Shown piece by piece: positions 41,225 to 50,654 of a stretch of DNA of 64,000 nt; within the stretch, counting starts at the first letter, position 1; each line of letters opens with the position of its first letter. This DNA comes from Janthinobacterium sp. SUN073. GTDB lineage: Bacteria; Pseudomonadota; Gammaproteobacteria; Burkholderiales; Burkholderiaceae_D. Under the pieces are notes generated by a model that made no database searches, had not been told where the DNA came from, and was given only the letters and a program-made list of their open reading frames with translations. Both the position numbers and the translations under genes were made by a program. The stretch is from the NCBI RefSeq assembly GCF_030397665.1, contig NZ_JAPUBT010000002.1, positions 343,383 through 407,382 on the forward strand. The letters are read 5' to 3'.

Positions 41225-43597
41225 TCAGAACTGCACCGTGTACGACGCGCCCACCGTGCGGCCCTGGCCGATGATCACCGTGTCGCCATTGACGGCACCG
41301 GGCACGAAGCTCGTCAAGGTATGGTTGCGGTAGACCTTGTCGGCCAGGTTGTTCGCATACACCGTGATCCGCTGCTTGCCGCCCGGGAGTACATACGACA
41401 GGCGCGCATTGGCCAGCGCGAAGCCGCCCTGGTTCAGCAAGTCGCGCGCGGCGCTTTGCGGGTCTACATAATAGTACTGCTTCGAGGTGTAGCGCACGTC
41501 GCCGCTGAAGACCAGCTGCGCGCCATTGCCCAGCGGGTAGCGGTAGTCGGCCGCCAGCAAGGCCGTCACGTGGGGCGAGCGCACGAATTCATTGCCGGAG
41601 CGGTCGCCGCCATTGTTCTGGATGGCGAAATCGTCGAATTCCGTGCGCAGCAGGCCCAGATTGGCATTGATGTGCAGGTTGTCCGTCGGCTGCGCCTCGA
41701 TCTCGAATTCCGCGCCATTCACATGAGCCTTGCGCACGTTCTGCAGGTAATTCACGCTCTGCGTGGGGTCGCCGTTGTACACGCCCGTGATATTCACCTG
41801 CACGTTCTTGTAATCGTAATGGAAGACGTTGGCGTTGAAATTAAGGCGCCCATCCAGCCATTCGGACTTGATGCCCGCCTCGAACGAGTTCAGGGTTTCC
41901 GGCTTCACCGTATTCAGGGCCCGCACGTCCGTGGCGCTCGTGTTGTAGCCGCCCGACTTGATGCCATGCGCGTATTTCAGATAGCCGCGCAGGGTACGGC
42001 TGAAGCGGTATTCGGGCGTGACGTCATAGGTCAGCGCATTCCACGTGGTGGACGGATTCGACGTGAAGTTGTTGTTGGCGACCGAGGCGGCCGTGTAATT
42101 GCCGCCCCGGACCGTGTTCCACCAGTTCGACGCATCGCCAAACGTCACCGTGTTCGATGCTGCCTGCACCCGTTGCAAGTCCAGGTCCTTGGTTTCCGTC
42201 GTCCAGCGCAAGCCGAATGTGGACAGGAACCGCTCGCTGAAGTTGACGGTCGTGCTGCCGAAGATGGCCGCGCTGCGCGCCTTGTGCTGGTAGATGGTGC
42301 GGTTGTAGCCGACAGGCTGCGTGCTGCCCGCCAGCGCCGGCACGCTGCCGTTGGGCAGGCGCGCGCCGGCCGAATCGGAATCGATCTTTTCATTGAAATA
42401 GAACAGGCCCGCCACCCAGCTCACCGCGCCGTTTTGCGGCGACGTCAGGCGCAGCTCCTGCGACACTTGCCTGCTGCTGGCCTTCGAGCGGCTGCGCCCC
42501 ACTTCCAGCGGTGTGTTGTCGCTGTCGCCCGTCGCTTCGTTGCGGAAGTTTTCATAGCCGGTGATCGACGTCAGGGTCAGCTCGCCAAGCGCATATTCCA
42601 GGTTCAGCTGCGCGCCGCCCTGTTTCACGTCGCTGTCGGCCGGCGCATTCGTGCTGACATCGTCGGGATTGGTGCTGGGGACGTAGCCGTTGCGGTACAC
42701 GCCATTCGCGCCGTAACTGGCCACCGTGGTGGTAGCGCCCTTGGTGGTGTAATCGCGGTAATGCAGGTTCAGGTTGGCCGTCAGGTCGCGCCCGATCAGG
42801 GCCTTGAGCTGGCCGCGGATGGCGCTATCCTTGAGCTTTCCATCGCGCTCGCCCGTAAACTGGTTGTGGAAGCGGCCCTTGTCCTGCTGCTCCGTGTGGA
42901 AGGACAAGCGCCCCGCCAGCACCTCGTCGACCAGCGCGCCGCCGATGGCGCCTTCGGCCAGGGTGGTGTCGTAGCTGCCGTAATCGAGCTTGGCATAGCC
43001 GCTGGACTTGAACGAGGGCTTGCGCGAAATCACATTGATGGCGCCGCCCGTCGTGTTCTTGCCCCACAAAGTGCCTTGCGGGCCGCGCAGCACTTCCACC
43101 CGGTCCAGGTCGAACAGGGGAAAGCCCGTGGCGCTGGAATTGCTGATGTAGACATCGTCGAGGTAAAAGCCGACGGGGTTCGGGAAATCGATCTGCTGCT
43201 GGCCCGCACCCACGCCGCGTATCCACCAGCGCGGACGGCCATGCTGCTGCGTGCCGGCCGAGGCGTTCGGCACGTAATTGAGGATTTCGCTGGCCGAACG
43301 GCCGATGCCCGTGTCAAGCAGCTCCTTGCCGCCGAGGACCGTGATCGCGCTCGGCACTTTTTGCGCGGATTCCTCGCGCTTTTGCGCCGTCACCGTCACC
43401 GATTGTAAGGAGGCGCCCTCGCCGGCGCCGTTGGCGTCGGCAGCGGCAATGACATCGGCGCCAGGCGTTTCCGCGTGGAGCATGCCATGGACGAGCATCA
43501 AGCCGCCGATGGCGAAGGCCGAACGCAGCGCGCGGCGCAGCGGGGTCAGATGAAAGGGAAAGGAAGAAAAGGCGGCGGGGGAAGTCGAACGGCGCAT
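41225..43597 (-). CDS. TonB-dependent outer-membrane receptor
   Basis: 790 aa. Signal region 1-42 (LMLVHGMLHA|ETPG), TonB-box-like SVTVTAQKREES (about 66-77), plug domain about 80-190 (VPSAITVLGGKELL, RVEVLRGPQGTLWGKNTTGGAINVISRKP), then a beta-barrel to the terminal aromatic residue (VGASYTVQF). No siderophore-specific feature is evident. Its own sigma-54 promoter and three NGCTG-N9-CARCA dyads, shared with the desulfurisation genes, imply uptake of an organosulfur compound across the outer membrane. AAGGAT precedes the ATG. Confidence 0.9.
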   Translation of the reverse strand: MRRSTSPAAFSSFPFHLTPLRRALRSAFAIGGLMLVHGMLHAETPGADVIAAADANGAGEGASLQSVTVTAQKREESAQKVPSAITVLGGKELLDTGIGRSASEILNYVPNASAGTQQHGRPRWWIRGVGAGQQQIDFPNPVGFYLDDVYISNSSATGFPLFDLDRVEVLRGPQGTLWGKNTTGGAINVISRKPSFKSSGYAKLDYGSYDTTLAEGAIGGALVDEVLAGRLSFHTEQQDKGRFHNQFTGERDGKLKDSAIRGQLKALIGRDLTANLNLHYRDYTTKGATTTVASYGANGVYRNGYVPSTNPDDVSTNAPADSDVKQGGAQLNLEYALGELTLTSITGYENFRNEATGDSDNTPLEVGRSRSKASSRQVSQELRLTSPQNGAVSWVAGLFYFNEKIDSDSAGARLPNGSVPALAGSTQPVGYNRTIYQHKARSAAIFGSTTVNFSERFLSTFGLRWTTETKDLDLQRVQAASNTVTFGDASNWWNTVRGGNYTAASVANNNFTSNPSTTWNALTYDVTPEYRFSRTLRGYLKYAHGIKSGGYNTSATDVRALNTVKPETLNSFEAGIKSEWLDGRLNFNANVFHYDYKNVQVNITGVYNGDPTQSVNYLQNVRKAHVNGAEFEIEAQPTDNLHINANLGLLRTEFDDFAIQNNGGDRSGNEFVRSPHVTALLAADYRYPLGNGAQLVFSGDVRYTSKQYYYVDPQSAARDLLNQGGFALANARLSYVLPGGKQRITVYANNLADKVYRNHTLTSFVPGAVNGDTVIIGQGRTVGASYTVQF

Positions 43598-43649
43598 GGG
43601 TGATTATCCTTGAGTAAAGTCAAAACGCGAGATGGTGATGACTGTTATT

Positions 43650-43663
43650 GCAAGGCGCATGCC
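43650..43663 (-). promoter_or_regulatory. sigma-54 promoter for the TonB receptor gene
   Basis: Minus strand GGGCAT-GCGCC-TTGCAA: GG (43663-43662) and GC (43651-43650) are 10 nt apart and the -12 TTGCAA is consensus. Expected transcription start near 43638, about 41 nt before the ATG at 43597. Confidence 0.75.
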
Positions 43664-43730
43664 CGCTGCCGCAGTGCAGCAATATATACGCTAAGTGCTT
43701 GATTTAAAAGGAAGACTATCATGATGATAG

Positions 43731-43809
43731 TGCTGTTGATTTGGCAGCAGCGGCGCCGCCGCGTGCTGCCTGCGCGACAGCAGGCGGTGGCGCTGCTGTC
43801 GCGGCAACA
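43731..43809. promoter_or_regulatory. three enhancer dyads NGCTG-N9-CARCA upstream of the TonB receptor
   Basis: Sites at 43731-43749 (TGCTG-ttgatttgg-CAGCA), 43764-43782 (TGCTG..CAGCA) and 43791-43809 (CGCTG..CAACA), about 100-165 bp upstream of the predicted start. The first shares its spacer almost exactly with a site at 46211-46229 (ctgatttgg), supporting binding by one activator. Confidence 0.65.
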
Positions 43810-43817
43810 GGGGATAC

Positions 43818-44972
43818 TCAGGCGGCGCGCAGCAAGGCAGCACCATGGCCACGCACCAGCGGCAGCACTTCCTCGCCCACCCGGTACGCTTCTTCCAGGT
43901 GCGGCGTGCTGGCGAGGATGAAAGCGTCGGCGCCCAGTTGCACCAGTTCGTCGAGGCGTTCGGCCACCTGCTGGTAGCTGCCGACGATGCCCTGCGTCTG
44001 CCCGCCGCGCAGCAGGTTGAAGCCGGACCAGATATTCGGCGCCGTGATCAAGTCCTTGTAACTGTTCAGGGTGGTCGGACGGTTGCCGCGCTGACGCGCC
44101 GCGCCCACGGAATCGCCGCCATCGGCGCCGAGGAACTGGCGCAGGGTGGTGGCATCCACGGCGTCAAAGCCCTTGCGCACCTCGTCCCACGCCTCTTCTT
44201 CCGTGGCGCGGGCCACGATGTCGACGCGCACGGCGCACTTGATCTTGCGCCCCAGGAGCGCCGTCTTTTCATGCACGCGGGCGAATTTCTCGCGCAGCTG
44301 CTCGAACGGTTCCAGCCACGTCAGATAGTAATCGGCATGCTTCGAGGCGGAACCGAGGGCCGCGTCGGACGAGCCGGAAAAGTAAATTTCGGGGAAATCC
44401 TGCTCGGACAGGGGCGTGGCCAGGCCCGCGTCTTCCACCTGGTAGAACTTGCCCTGGTAGGAAAACGGCCCGCCGCGCCACACGCCGCGCACCACATCGA
44501 GAAATTCCGTCGTGCGCGTGTAGCGGTCGTCGTGGCCGGCCGAATCGCCCCACCACAGCTGCGCCGGGCCGCCGCCGCCCGTGATCACGTTGTACAGGGC
44601 GCGGCCGCCCGTGGCCCGCTGCAGGCTGGCCGTCATGCGCGCGGCCACCACGGGGTTCAAGAAGCCGGGCTGGAACGGGATCATGAAGCGGAAGGTGCTC
44701 GTCTCGCGCGCCAGCAGCGCGGAAATGGCCCACGGTTCATCCGTCATGGGAAAGGACGGTATCAAGCCGCCCTGGAAGCCCGATAGCTCGGCCGCACGGG
44801 CGATTTCGGCCAGGTAGTCGATGTAGGTAAAACCGTCGGCGCCGCCGCCACCGAGGCCCGCCTGGCGCAGGTTGTCATTGCCGGGAAACCAGTCGCCGCG
44901 AAACGGCGTGCGGGCGCGGTGCGAACTCGGCTCGCCATGCGTAGGGATGCGCCAGAAAAAATCGATTGCCAT
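43818..44972 (-). CDS. LLM-class flavin-dependent monooxygenase (SsuD-like)
   Basis: 384 aa, similar along its length to alkanesulfonate monooxygenase: FFWRIPTHGE at the N terminus, GGRALYNVITGGG, YLTWLEPFEQLREKFARVHEK, NIWSGFNLLRGG and PHLEEAYRVGEEVLP near the end. The segment corresponding to E. coli SsuD TGRSCEDAW reads SFPMTDEPW, so the SsuD active-site Cys is missing, and RLHVIV is replaced by RVDIVA. A different sulfonate or sulfone substrate is likely. It needs FMNH2; no reductase gene is in the window. ATG at 44972 has AAGGAG 7 nt upstream. Second gene of the two-gene LLM operon. Confidence 0.88.
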   Translation of the reverse strand: MAIDFFWRIPTHGEPSSHRARTPFRGDWFPGNDNLRQAGLGGGGADGFTYIDYLAEIARAAELSGFQGGLIPSFPMTDEPWAISALLARETSTFRFMIPFQPGFLNPVVAARMTASLQRATGGRALYNVITGGGGPAQLWWGDSAGHDDRYTRTTEFLDVVRGVWRGGPFSYQGKFYQVEDAGLATPLSEQDFPEIYFSGSSDAALGSASKHADYYLTWLEPFEQLREKFARVHEKTALLGRKIKCAVRVDIVARATEEEAWDEVRKGFDAVDATTLRQFLGADGGDSVGAARQRGNRPTTLNSYKDLITAPNIWSGFNLLRGGQTQGIVGSYQQVAERLDELVQLGADAFILASTPHLEEAYRVGEEVLPLVRGHGAALLRAA

Positions 44973-45006
44973 CAAGGTACTCCTTCAGTAGGTTGGATAC
45001 AGGAAC

Positions 45007-46086
45007 TCAAGCCGCTTGCAGCTGCGCGCTCAACGCTGCACGTACGCGTGGCAGCACGTGCTCGCCGATGCGGTAGGCTTCCTCGAAATGGGGGATGGCC
45101 GCCAGCACGAAGCTGGACACGCCGGCCTGCGCGTAGACTTGCAACGCCGCGCTGACCTGTTCATAGCTGCCGACCAGGGCGCCGTGTGCGCCCGTTTGCG
45201 CTTGCGCAAAGCCGGGCCAGAAGGCCGCGGCACTGCCGTCGAATGGTGCATCGTCGGGCAGACCTGCGCCGCTGCGGTAGCGGCGCGCGTCGCGCAAGGC
45301 TTCGTCGAAGGTTTCACGGGCCAGCACGTCGATGCGCAAGCCCGCCGCCACGGCGCGGCCCAAGTGGCGCGCCTGCGCTTGCAGGCTGTCGATGGAAGGC
45401 TGCAAGTCCGCCAGCGGCGCCGCGTCAAACACGTGCACGTCGGCCTGGCGCGCCGACAGGGCCAGCGCCTCGGGCGTCTCCCCCGTCAGGTAAATACTAT
45501 TCACAGGATGGTTCGCCAGCGGCCCCTTGAAGCCGCCGTCCTGCACTTCGAAGAACTTGCCCTTGAAGCTGAACGGCGACGTGTTCTGCACGCCGCGCGC
45601 CACCGTGATGAATTCATCGATGCGCGGCACGATATCGGCGTCCGGCGCCGCATCGCCCTGGCGCCGGCGCGCTGCCGCATCGCCGCCCTGCCCGATTTGC
45701 CAGGCGAAGCGCCCGCCCGTGAAACGCTGGAAGCTGACGGCGTTCTTTGCCGCGTACACGGCAGAACCCCAGGCGGCGTCGAATTCGGCGATCAATTTCA
45801 GATGGCGCGTGCTGCGCGCCAGGTAGCCGGCGACGATCCAGCTTTCATCGCCCTGCGTATCGTGGCGTATCTGGATACCGTCGAAGCCGGAAAGGTCGGC
45901 CGCGCGGGCGATCTGGTGCAGGTAATCGAAATAATTGAACGGCGGACGCGCACCGCGCGGGTCGCTCACGCCCGGCTGCAGGGGACTGGGCGCGCCAGCG
46001 TTTCGCTCGCCGCGGCGCGTGATGCCGGGCGCCGCATAGCGGCCATCGCCGCTGGTGGGCAATTGCCAGATGAATTCAATGGTCAT
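45007..46086 (-). CDS. LLM-class flavin-dependent monooxygenase (SsuD paralogue)
   Basis: 359 aa. FIWQLPTSGDGRY at the N terminus, YFDYLHQIARAADLSGFDGIQIRHDTQGDESW, FQRFTGGRFAWQIGQGG and PHFEEAYRIGEHVLPRV mark the alkanesulfonate-monooxygenase branch of the luciferase-like family, although it lacks about 25 residues relative to SsuD. I start at MTIEFIWQ (46086), which has GGAG 7 nt upstream; the long upstream frame overlaps the promoter. Located 34 nt upstream of the SsuD-like gene and transcribed from a sigma-54 promoter. Confidence 0.87.
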   Translation of the reverse strand: MTIEFIWQLPTSGDGRYAAPGITRRGERNAGAPSPLQPGVSDPRGARPPFNYFDYLHQIARAADLSGFDGIQIRHDTQGDESWIVAGYLARSTRHLKLIAEFDAAWGSAVYAAKNAVSFQRFTGGRFAWQIGQGGDAAARRRQGDAAPDADIVPRIDEFITVARGVQNTSPFSFKGKFFEVQDGGFKGPLANHPVNSIYLTGETPEALALSARQADVHVFDAAPLADLQPSIDSLQAQARHLGRAVAAGLRIDVLARETFDEALRDARRYRSGAGLPDDAPFDGSAAAFWPGFAQAQTGAHGALVGSYEQVSAALQVYAQAGVSSFVLAAIPHFEEAYRIGEHVLPRVRAALSAQLQAA

Positions 46087-46169
46087 GCATGGACTCCTGT
46101 CGTGGGTCGAAGAAAGAGCCTGTACGCGCGTTTTGATCAATGCGCGCACTGGCCTGCCCTTCCCTCCAC

Positions 46170-46184
46170 GCAGAAAACATGCCA
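46170..46184 (-). promoter_or_regulatory. sigma-54 promoter for the LLM monooxygenase operon
   Basis: Minus strand TGGCATG-TTTT-CTGCG, with GG (46183-46182) and GC (46171-46170) exactly 10 nt apart. Predicted start near 46158, 72 nt before the ATG at 46086. Confidence 0.75.
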
Positions 46185-46210
46185 TGCCGCGTGCGCCCGC
46201 CAGCGCCCTT

Positions 46211-46270
46211 CGCTGCTGATTTGGCAGCAATCCGCTGCACCCACGGCAGCAGCGTGCTGCGCGCGCAGCA
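46211..46270. promoter_or_regulatory. enhancer dyads upstream of the LLM operon
   Basis: CGCTG-N9-CAGCA at 46211-46229 and 46233-46251 (22 bp apart), followed by a 16-bp perfect palindrome TGCTGCGCGCGCAGCA at 46255-46270 with a shorter 6-nt spacing between the same half-sites. Centres are about 60, 85 and 105 bp upstream of the predicted sigma-54 start. Confidence 0.62.
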
Positions 46271-46276
46271 GGCATG

Positions 46277-46311
46277 AAAAAAGCCGGAACCGCATCGCTG
46301 CGGGTCCGGCT
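46277..46311 (-). terminator. intrinsic terminator of the sigma-54 activator gene
   Basis: On the minus strand a 13-bp stem (AGCCGGACCCGCA / TGCGGTTCCGGCT, one mismatch) with a 4-nt loop is followed by six T residues. It begins 20 nt past the stop of the gene at 46332-47531 and insulates the LLM operon, whose enhancer sites follow directly. Confidence 0.9.
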
Positions 46312-46331
46312 CCAGGAGATCAGTCATGCGC

Positions 46332-47531
<1,200 letters not shown>

Positions 47532-47615
47532 GGGCCGACTATACCGCGCGCCATCTCCAGGCGTGAACGAATGGTGCCGCGCTAGCTTATCCGGATTTTG
47601 CATATGCGGGGCGTT

Positions 47616-47629
47616 GGCCCGAACCTTGC
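47616..47629 (+). promoter_or_regulatory. sigma-54 promoter for the DszA-like gene
   Basis: TTGGCCCG-AACC-TTGCT: GG at 47616-47617 and GC at 47628-47629 with 10 nt between. Expected transcription start near 47641, 35 nt before the ATG at 47676. No NGCTG-N9-CARCA dyad was found nearby; a TTGCTGCAGCAA palindrome overlaps the -12 element. Confidence 0.78.
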
Positions 47630-47675
47630 TGCAGCAAAGGAGCAGGCAATGTCGCCTGCCTACCACGGAGTCCCC

Positions 47676-49013
47676 ATGCCAGCACGCCAGCTCGTCCTGA
47701 ATGTCTTCTTGCAACGCCACGGCCACCATCCGGCCGCCTGGCGCCATCCGTCTGCCAGCGCCAGCGGACGGCCCGACCTGGCCTGGTGGCTGCGCGCCGC
47801 CAAACTGGCCGAGGCGGCCAGGTTCGACAGCTTCTTCATCGCCGACTTCATCGGTCGCGCAGGCGAAATCACGCCCGACACGGGCCGCGCCGCCATCGGC
47901 CTGCCCTTCGAACCCTTCACCCTGCTGTCGGCGATTGCCGCCGTCACCAGCCATATCGGCCTGATCGCCACCGTCAACACCAATTACGAGCACCCGTATC
48001 ACGTGGCGCGCAAATTCAGTTCGCTCGACCACCTGAGCGGCGGACGCGCGGGCTGGAATGTCGTCTCGTCGTTTGCCGAACACACGGCGGGCAATTTCGG
48101 CATCGATGCACCGCGCAGCCATGCGCAGCGTTATGCGCGCGCCGACGAATTCGTCGCCTTGTCCAAGGCCCTGTGGGATAGCTGGGATGACGACGCCTTC
48201 GACCGGCCAGACCGCGCCGGCGGCCAGTTTTACGCGCCCGCACAAGGCCATGCGCTCGACTTCCAGGGCGAGTATTTTGCCTCGCACGGCTTACTGGACT
48301 TGCCCCGCCCCGTGCAGGGCCACCCGGTGCTGGTCCAGGCGGGCAATTCCGAGACAGGGCGCGAATTTGCCGCGCGCCAGGCCGAGATGGTGTACTGCTC
48401 GGCCACCTCGCTGCCCGTCGCGCAAGCGTATTATGCGGACCTCAAGGGCCGCATGGCGAAATACGGGCGCGCCGAAGATCAATTGAAAGTGACGCCGGGC
48501 CTGTCGGTGGTGGTAGCCGAATCGGACCAGCAGGCACAGGACCAGTTCGGCGAACTACAATCACTGGTCGACTTCAGCAATCTGGAATTTGGCGGTTTCG
48601 ACTTGTCCGGCTATCCGCTCGACGGCCCCCTGCCCGACCTGCCCTACGAGGCGGGCGAGAATGGCAAGGGGCGCTTCCTGCAGCAGCTGGAACTGGCCCG
48701 CCGCGAGAACCTGACTTTGCGCCAGTTGGTGCTGCGCTTTCGCGTGGCGCGTGGCCATCTGCAAGCGATCGGCTCGGTCAAGACGGTGGCCGACGTGATG
48801 GAGCAGTGGTTCGCGGAGCGGGGCGCGGACGGTTTTAACGTCGTGCCACCGCTGCTGCCGCAAGGCTTCGAGGCATTTACCCGGCTGGTGGTGCCGGAAC
48901 TGCAGCGGCGCGGCCTGTTCCGCACCGAGTATGCGGCCAGCACCCTGCGCGGCCATTTGGGACTGGCGCGGCCCGCCAACCCGCATACGGTGGCGGGCGC
49001 GCGGGCCGCCTGA
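47676..49013 (+). CDS. NtaA/SnaA/DszA-family FMN-dependent monooxygenase
   Basis: 445 aa, close to the 453 aa of Dsz[21 protein letters not shown] at the N terminus, [66 protein letters not shown] and [29 protein letters not shown] are hallmark blocks of the family that oxidises nitrilotriacetate, sulfones and related compounds with FMNH2 from a separate reductase. I start at 47676 (GGAG 5 nt upstream); the 47598 ATG lies before the sigma-54 start site. It probably cleaves a C-S bond of a sulfone to a sulfinate, feeding the DszB-like enzymes. Confidence 0.87.
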   Translation: MPARQLVLNVFLQRHGHHPAAWRHPSASASGRPDLAWWLRAAKLAEAARFDSFFIADFIGRAGEITPDTGRAAIGLPFEPFTLLSAIAAVTSHIGLIATVNTNYEHPYHVARKFSSLDHLSGGRAGWNVVSSFAEHTAGNFGIDAPRSHAQRYARADEFVALSKALWDSWDDDAFDRPDRAGGQFYAPAQGHALDFQGEYFASHGLLDLPRPVQGHPVLVQAGNSETGREFAARQAEMVYCSATSLPVAQAYYADLKGRMAKYGRAEDQLKVTPGLSVVVAESDQQAQDQFGELQSLVDFSNLEFGGFDLSGYPLDGPLPDLPYEAGENGKGRFLQQLELARRENLTLRQLVLRFRVARGHLQAIGSVKTVADVMEQWFAERGADGFNVVPPLLPQGFEAFTRLVVPELQRRGLFRTEYAASTLRGHLGLARPANPHTVAGARAA

Positions 49014-49024
49014 CCACGGCTTGA

Positions 49025-50329
49025 CTAGGCTTGATCAGGATCAAAATGCTTGCGCAAGCCTTGCCAGCACTCGAAATAGTCGTTTTGCAGCAGTTCGCTG
49101 TTCAAGGCGAACGGCGTGGGCTTGAGGATGGTGCGCGTCTCGAACATGAAGGCCATGGTGTCCGCCACCTTCGCAGGCACGGACGTGTCGCTGTGCGAAG
49201 CGCGCTCGAACGTTTGCGCATCGGGGCCGTGGCCGGACATGCAGTTGTGCAGGCTGGCACCGCCCGGCACGAAGCCGGCCGCCTTGGCGTCGTACACGCC
49301 GTGGATCAGTCCCATGAATTCGCTGGCCACGTTGCGGTGGAACCAGGGTGGGCGGAAAGTATGCTCGGCGGCCAGCCAGCGCGGCGGGAAGATGGCGAAG
49401 TCGATGGCGCCGAATAGCGGGTTTTCGCTGGGCGCCTGCAGCACGAGGAAGATCGACGGGTCCGGATGGTCGTAGCTGATCGAGCCGATGGTGTTGAAGC
49501 GGCGCAAATCGTATTTATAGGGCGCGTAATTGCCATGCCAGGCCACCACGTCCAGCGGCGAATGGTCGAGCGTCGTGCGCCACAGATGGCCGCCGAACTT
49601 GGCCAGCAGTTCGCACTCGCCATCGATATCCTCGTAGGCCGCGTGCGGCGTGAGGAAATCGCGGCTGTTGGCCAGGCCGTTCGAGCCGATGGGCCCCATG
49701 TCAGGCAAACGGAAAGCCGTGCCGAAGTTTTCGCACACATAGCCGCGCGCCTGGCCGTCCGGCAGGGTCACGCGGAAGCGCACGCCACGGGGAATCACGG
49801 CGATTTCCTGCGGTTCCAGTTCGATCAAGCCCAGTTCCGTGGCAATCGCCAGCCTGCCTTCCTGCGGCACGACCAGCAATTCGCCGTCGGCCGAGTAAAA
49901 GAAGCGCTGCATGGAACAGTTGGCAGCGTACACGTGGATGGCGCAGCCACTCATCGCTTCGGCGCTGCCATTGCCAGCCATCGTTTGCCAGCCGTCGATG
50001 AAGTCGACCGGCGTACTGCGGTCGGGCAGCGGCAGCGGGTCCCAGCGCAGCTGGTTCGGCGGCGTGGGGGGCATGGCGTGGAAATCGCTGACGATGCGGG
50101 TGCTGGCAAGCAAAGTGAATGGCGGATGCTGGCTGGCGGGACGGATGCGGTACAGCCACGAGCGCCGGTTCTGCGCGCGCGGCGCCGTGAAGGCCGTGCC
50201 CGACAATTGTTCCGCATACAGGCCTAACGGTGCCTGCTGCGGCGAATTCTGCCCCTGTGGCAAGGCGCCGGGCACGGCTTCCGTGGCAAATTCGTTGCCG
50301 AAGCCGCTTTGGTAGACGGCGCCTGTCAT
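49025..50329 (-). CDS. hmgA: homogentisate 1,2-dioxygenase
   Basis: 434 aa, full length. [26 protein letters not shown] at the N terminus, [21 protein letters not shown], and the C-terminal iron-ligand region with [18 protein letters not shown] and [15 protein letters not shown] (His, Glu and His ligands) are diagnostic. It opens the homogentisate ring to 4-maleylacetoacetate using O2 and Fe(II). ATG at 50329 overlaps the DUF2783 stop as ATGA; GGAG is 5 nt upstream. Fumarylacetoacetase and maleylacetoacetate isomerase genes are not in the window. Confidence 0.95.
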   Translation of the reverse strand: MTGAVYQSGFGNEFATEAVPGALPQGQNSPQQAPLGLYAEQLSGTAFTAPRAQNRRSWLYRIRPASQHPPFTLLASTRIVSDFHAMPPTPPNQLRWDPLPLPDRSTPVDFIDGWQTMAGNGSAEAMSGCAIHVYAANCSMQRFFYSADGELLVVPQEGRLAIATELGLIELEPQEIAVIPRGVRFRVTLPDGQARGYVCENFGTAFRLPDMGPIGSNGLANSRDFLTPHAAYEDIDGECELLAKFGGHLWRTTLDHSPLDVVAWHGNYAPYKYDLRRFNTIGSISYDHPDPSIFLVLQAPSENPLFGAIDFAIFPPRWLAAEHTFRPPWFHRNVASEFMGLIHGVYDAKAAGFVPGGASLHNCMSGHGPDAQTFERASHSDTSVPAKVADTMAFMFETRTILKPTPFALNSELLQNDYFECWQGLRKHFDPDQA

Positions 50330-50511
50330 GCGTTCTCCGCCAGGCCGTCGGCCGCGTCGTGCAGCAAGCCCTGCACCACGTCGGCCTGGCCGATGGCGCC
50401 CATGGCTAGCAAGGCAAAGCGGGCCAGGAACAGCGGCGAGCGCTGTTCGCCCAGGCCGCCCATGGTGTGGCACAGCTCGGTATATAAATTATCGAGTTCG
50501 ATGTCGGTCAT
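50326..50511 (-). CDS. DUF2783 small protein (MhaB-like coupling protein)
   Basis: 61 aa (begins [20 protein letters not shown]), helical, no signal peptide. AGGAG lies 5 nt upstream of the start at 50511. It fits the DUF2783 family, typically found between an MhpA-like hydroxylase and hmgA. In Pseudomonas 3-hydroxyphenylacetate 6-hydroxylase a large flavoprotein (MhaA) needs a small coupling protein (MhaB); size and position here suggest this is that component. The assignment is inference. Confidence 0.7.
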   Translation of the reverse strand: MTDIELDNLYTELCHTMGGLGEQRSPLFLARFALLAMGAIGQADVVQGLLHDAADGLAENA

Positions 50512-50567
50512 ATTATCTCCTGATCTTGATGTATTACATTCGCCCATTTCAACCCGAAAGGCGGAAC

Positions 50568-50654
50568 AGCTGGGGTCGGACCCTGCGGGGGTGCACGCCC
50601 CAATGGGGCGCGTACCGCTCCCGAAGGGACCGACCCCCAAATTTGCCGTTGGGC
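50568..50654. repeat. palindromic dispersed repeat, copy 1
   Basis: Bounded by AGCTGGGGTCGGACCC and GGGACCGACCCC plus AAATTTGCCGTTGGGC. The ends pair as a hairpin (GGGGTCGG/CCGACCCC), and the same flanks occur in opposite orientation at 56615-56675. It lies exactly between the stop of the flavin hydroxylase and the DUF2783 gene. Confidence 0.7.

Noticed and set aside
40904-43408. 834-aa plus-strand ORF opposite the TonB receptor
   Set aside because: Antisense shadow of an intact TonB receptor and of the FMN riboswitch.
47626-47637. Palindrome TTGCTGCAGCAA as a further enhancer site for the DszA-like gene
   Set aside because: It overlaps the -12 element and lacks the 9-nt spacer of the other dyads; it may be incidental.
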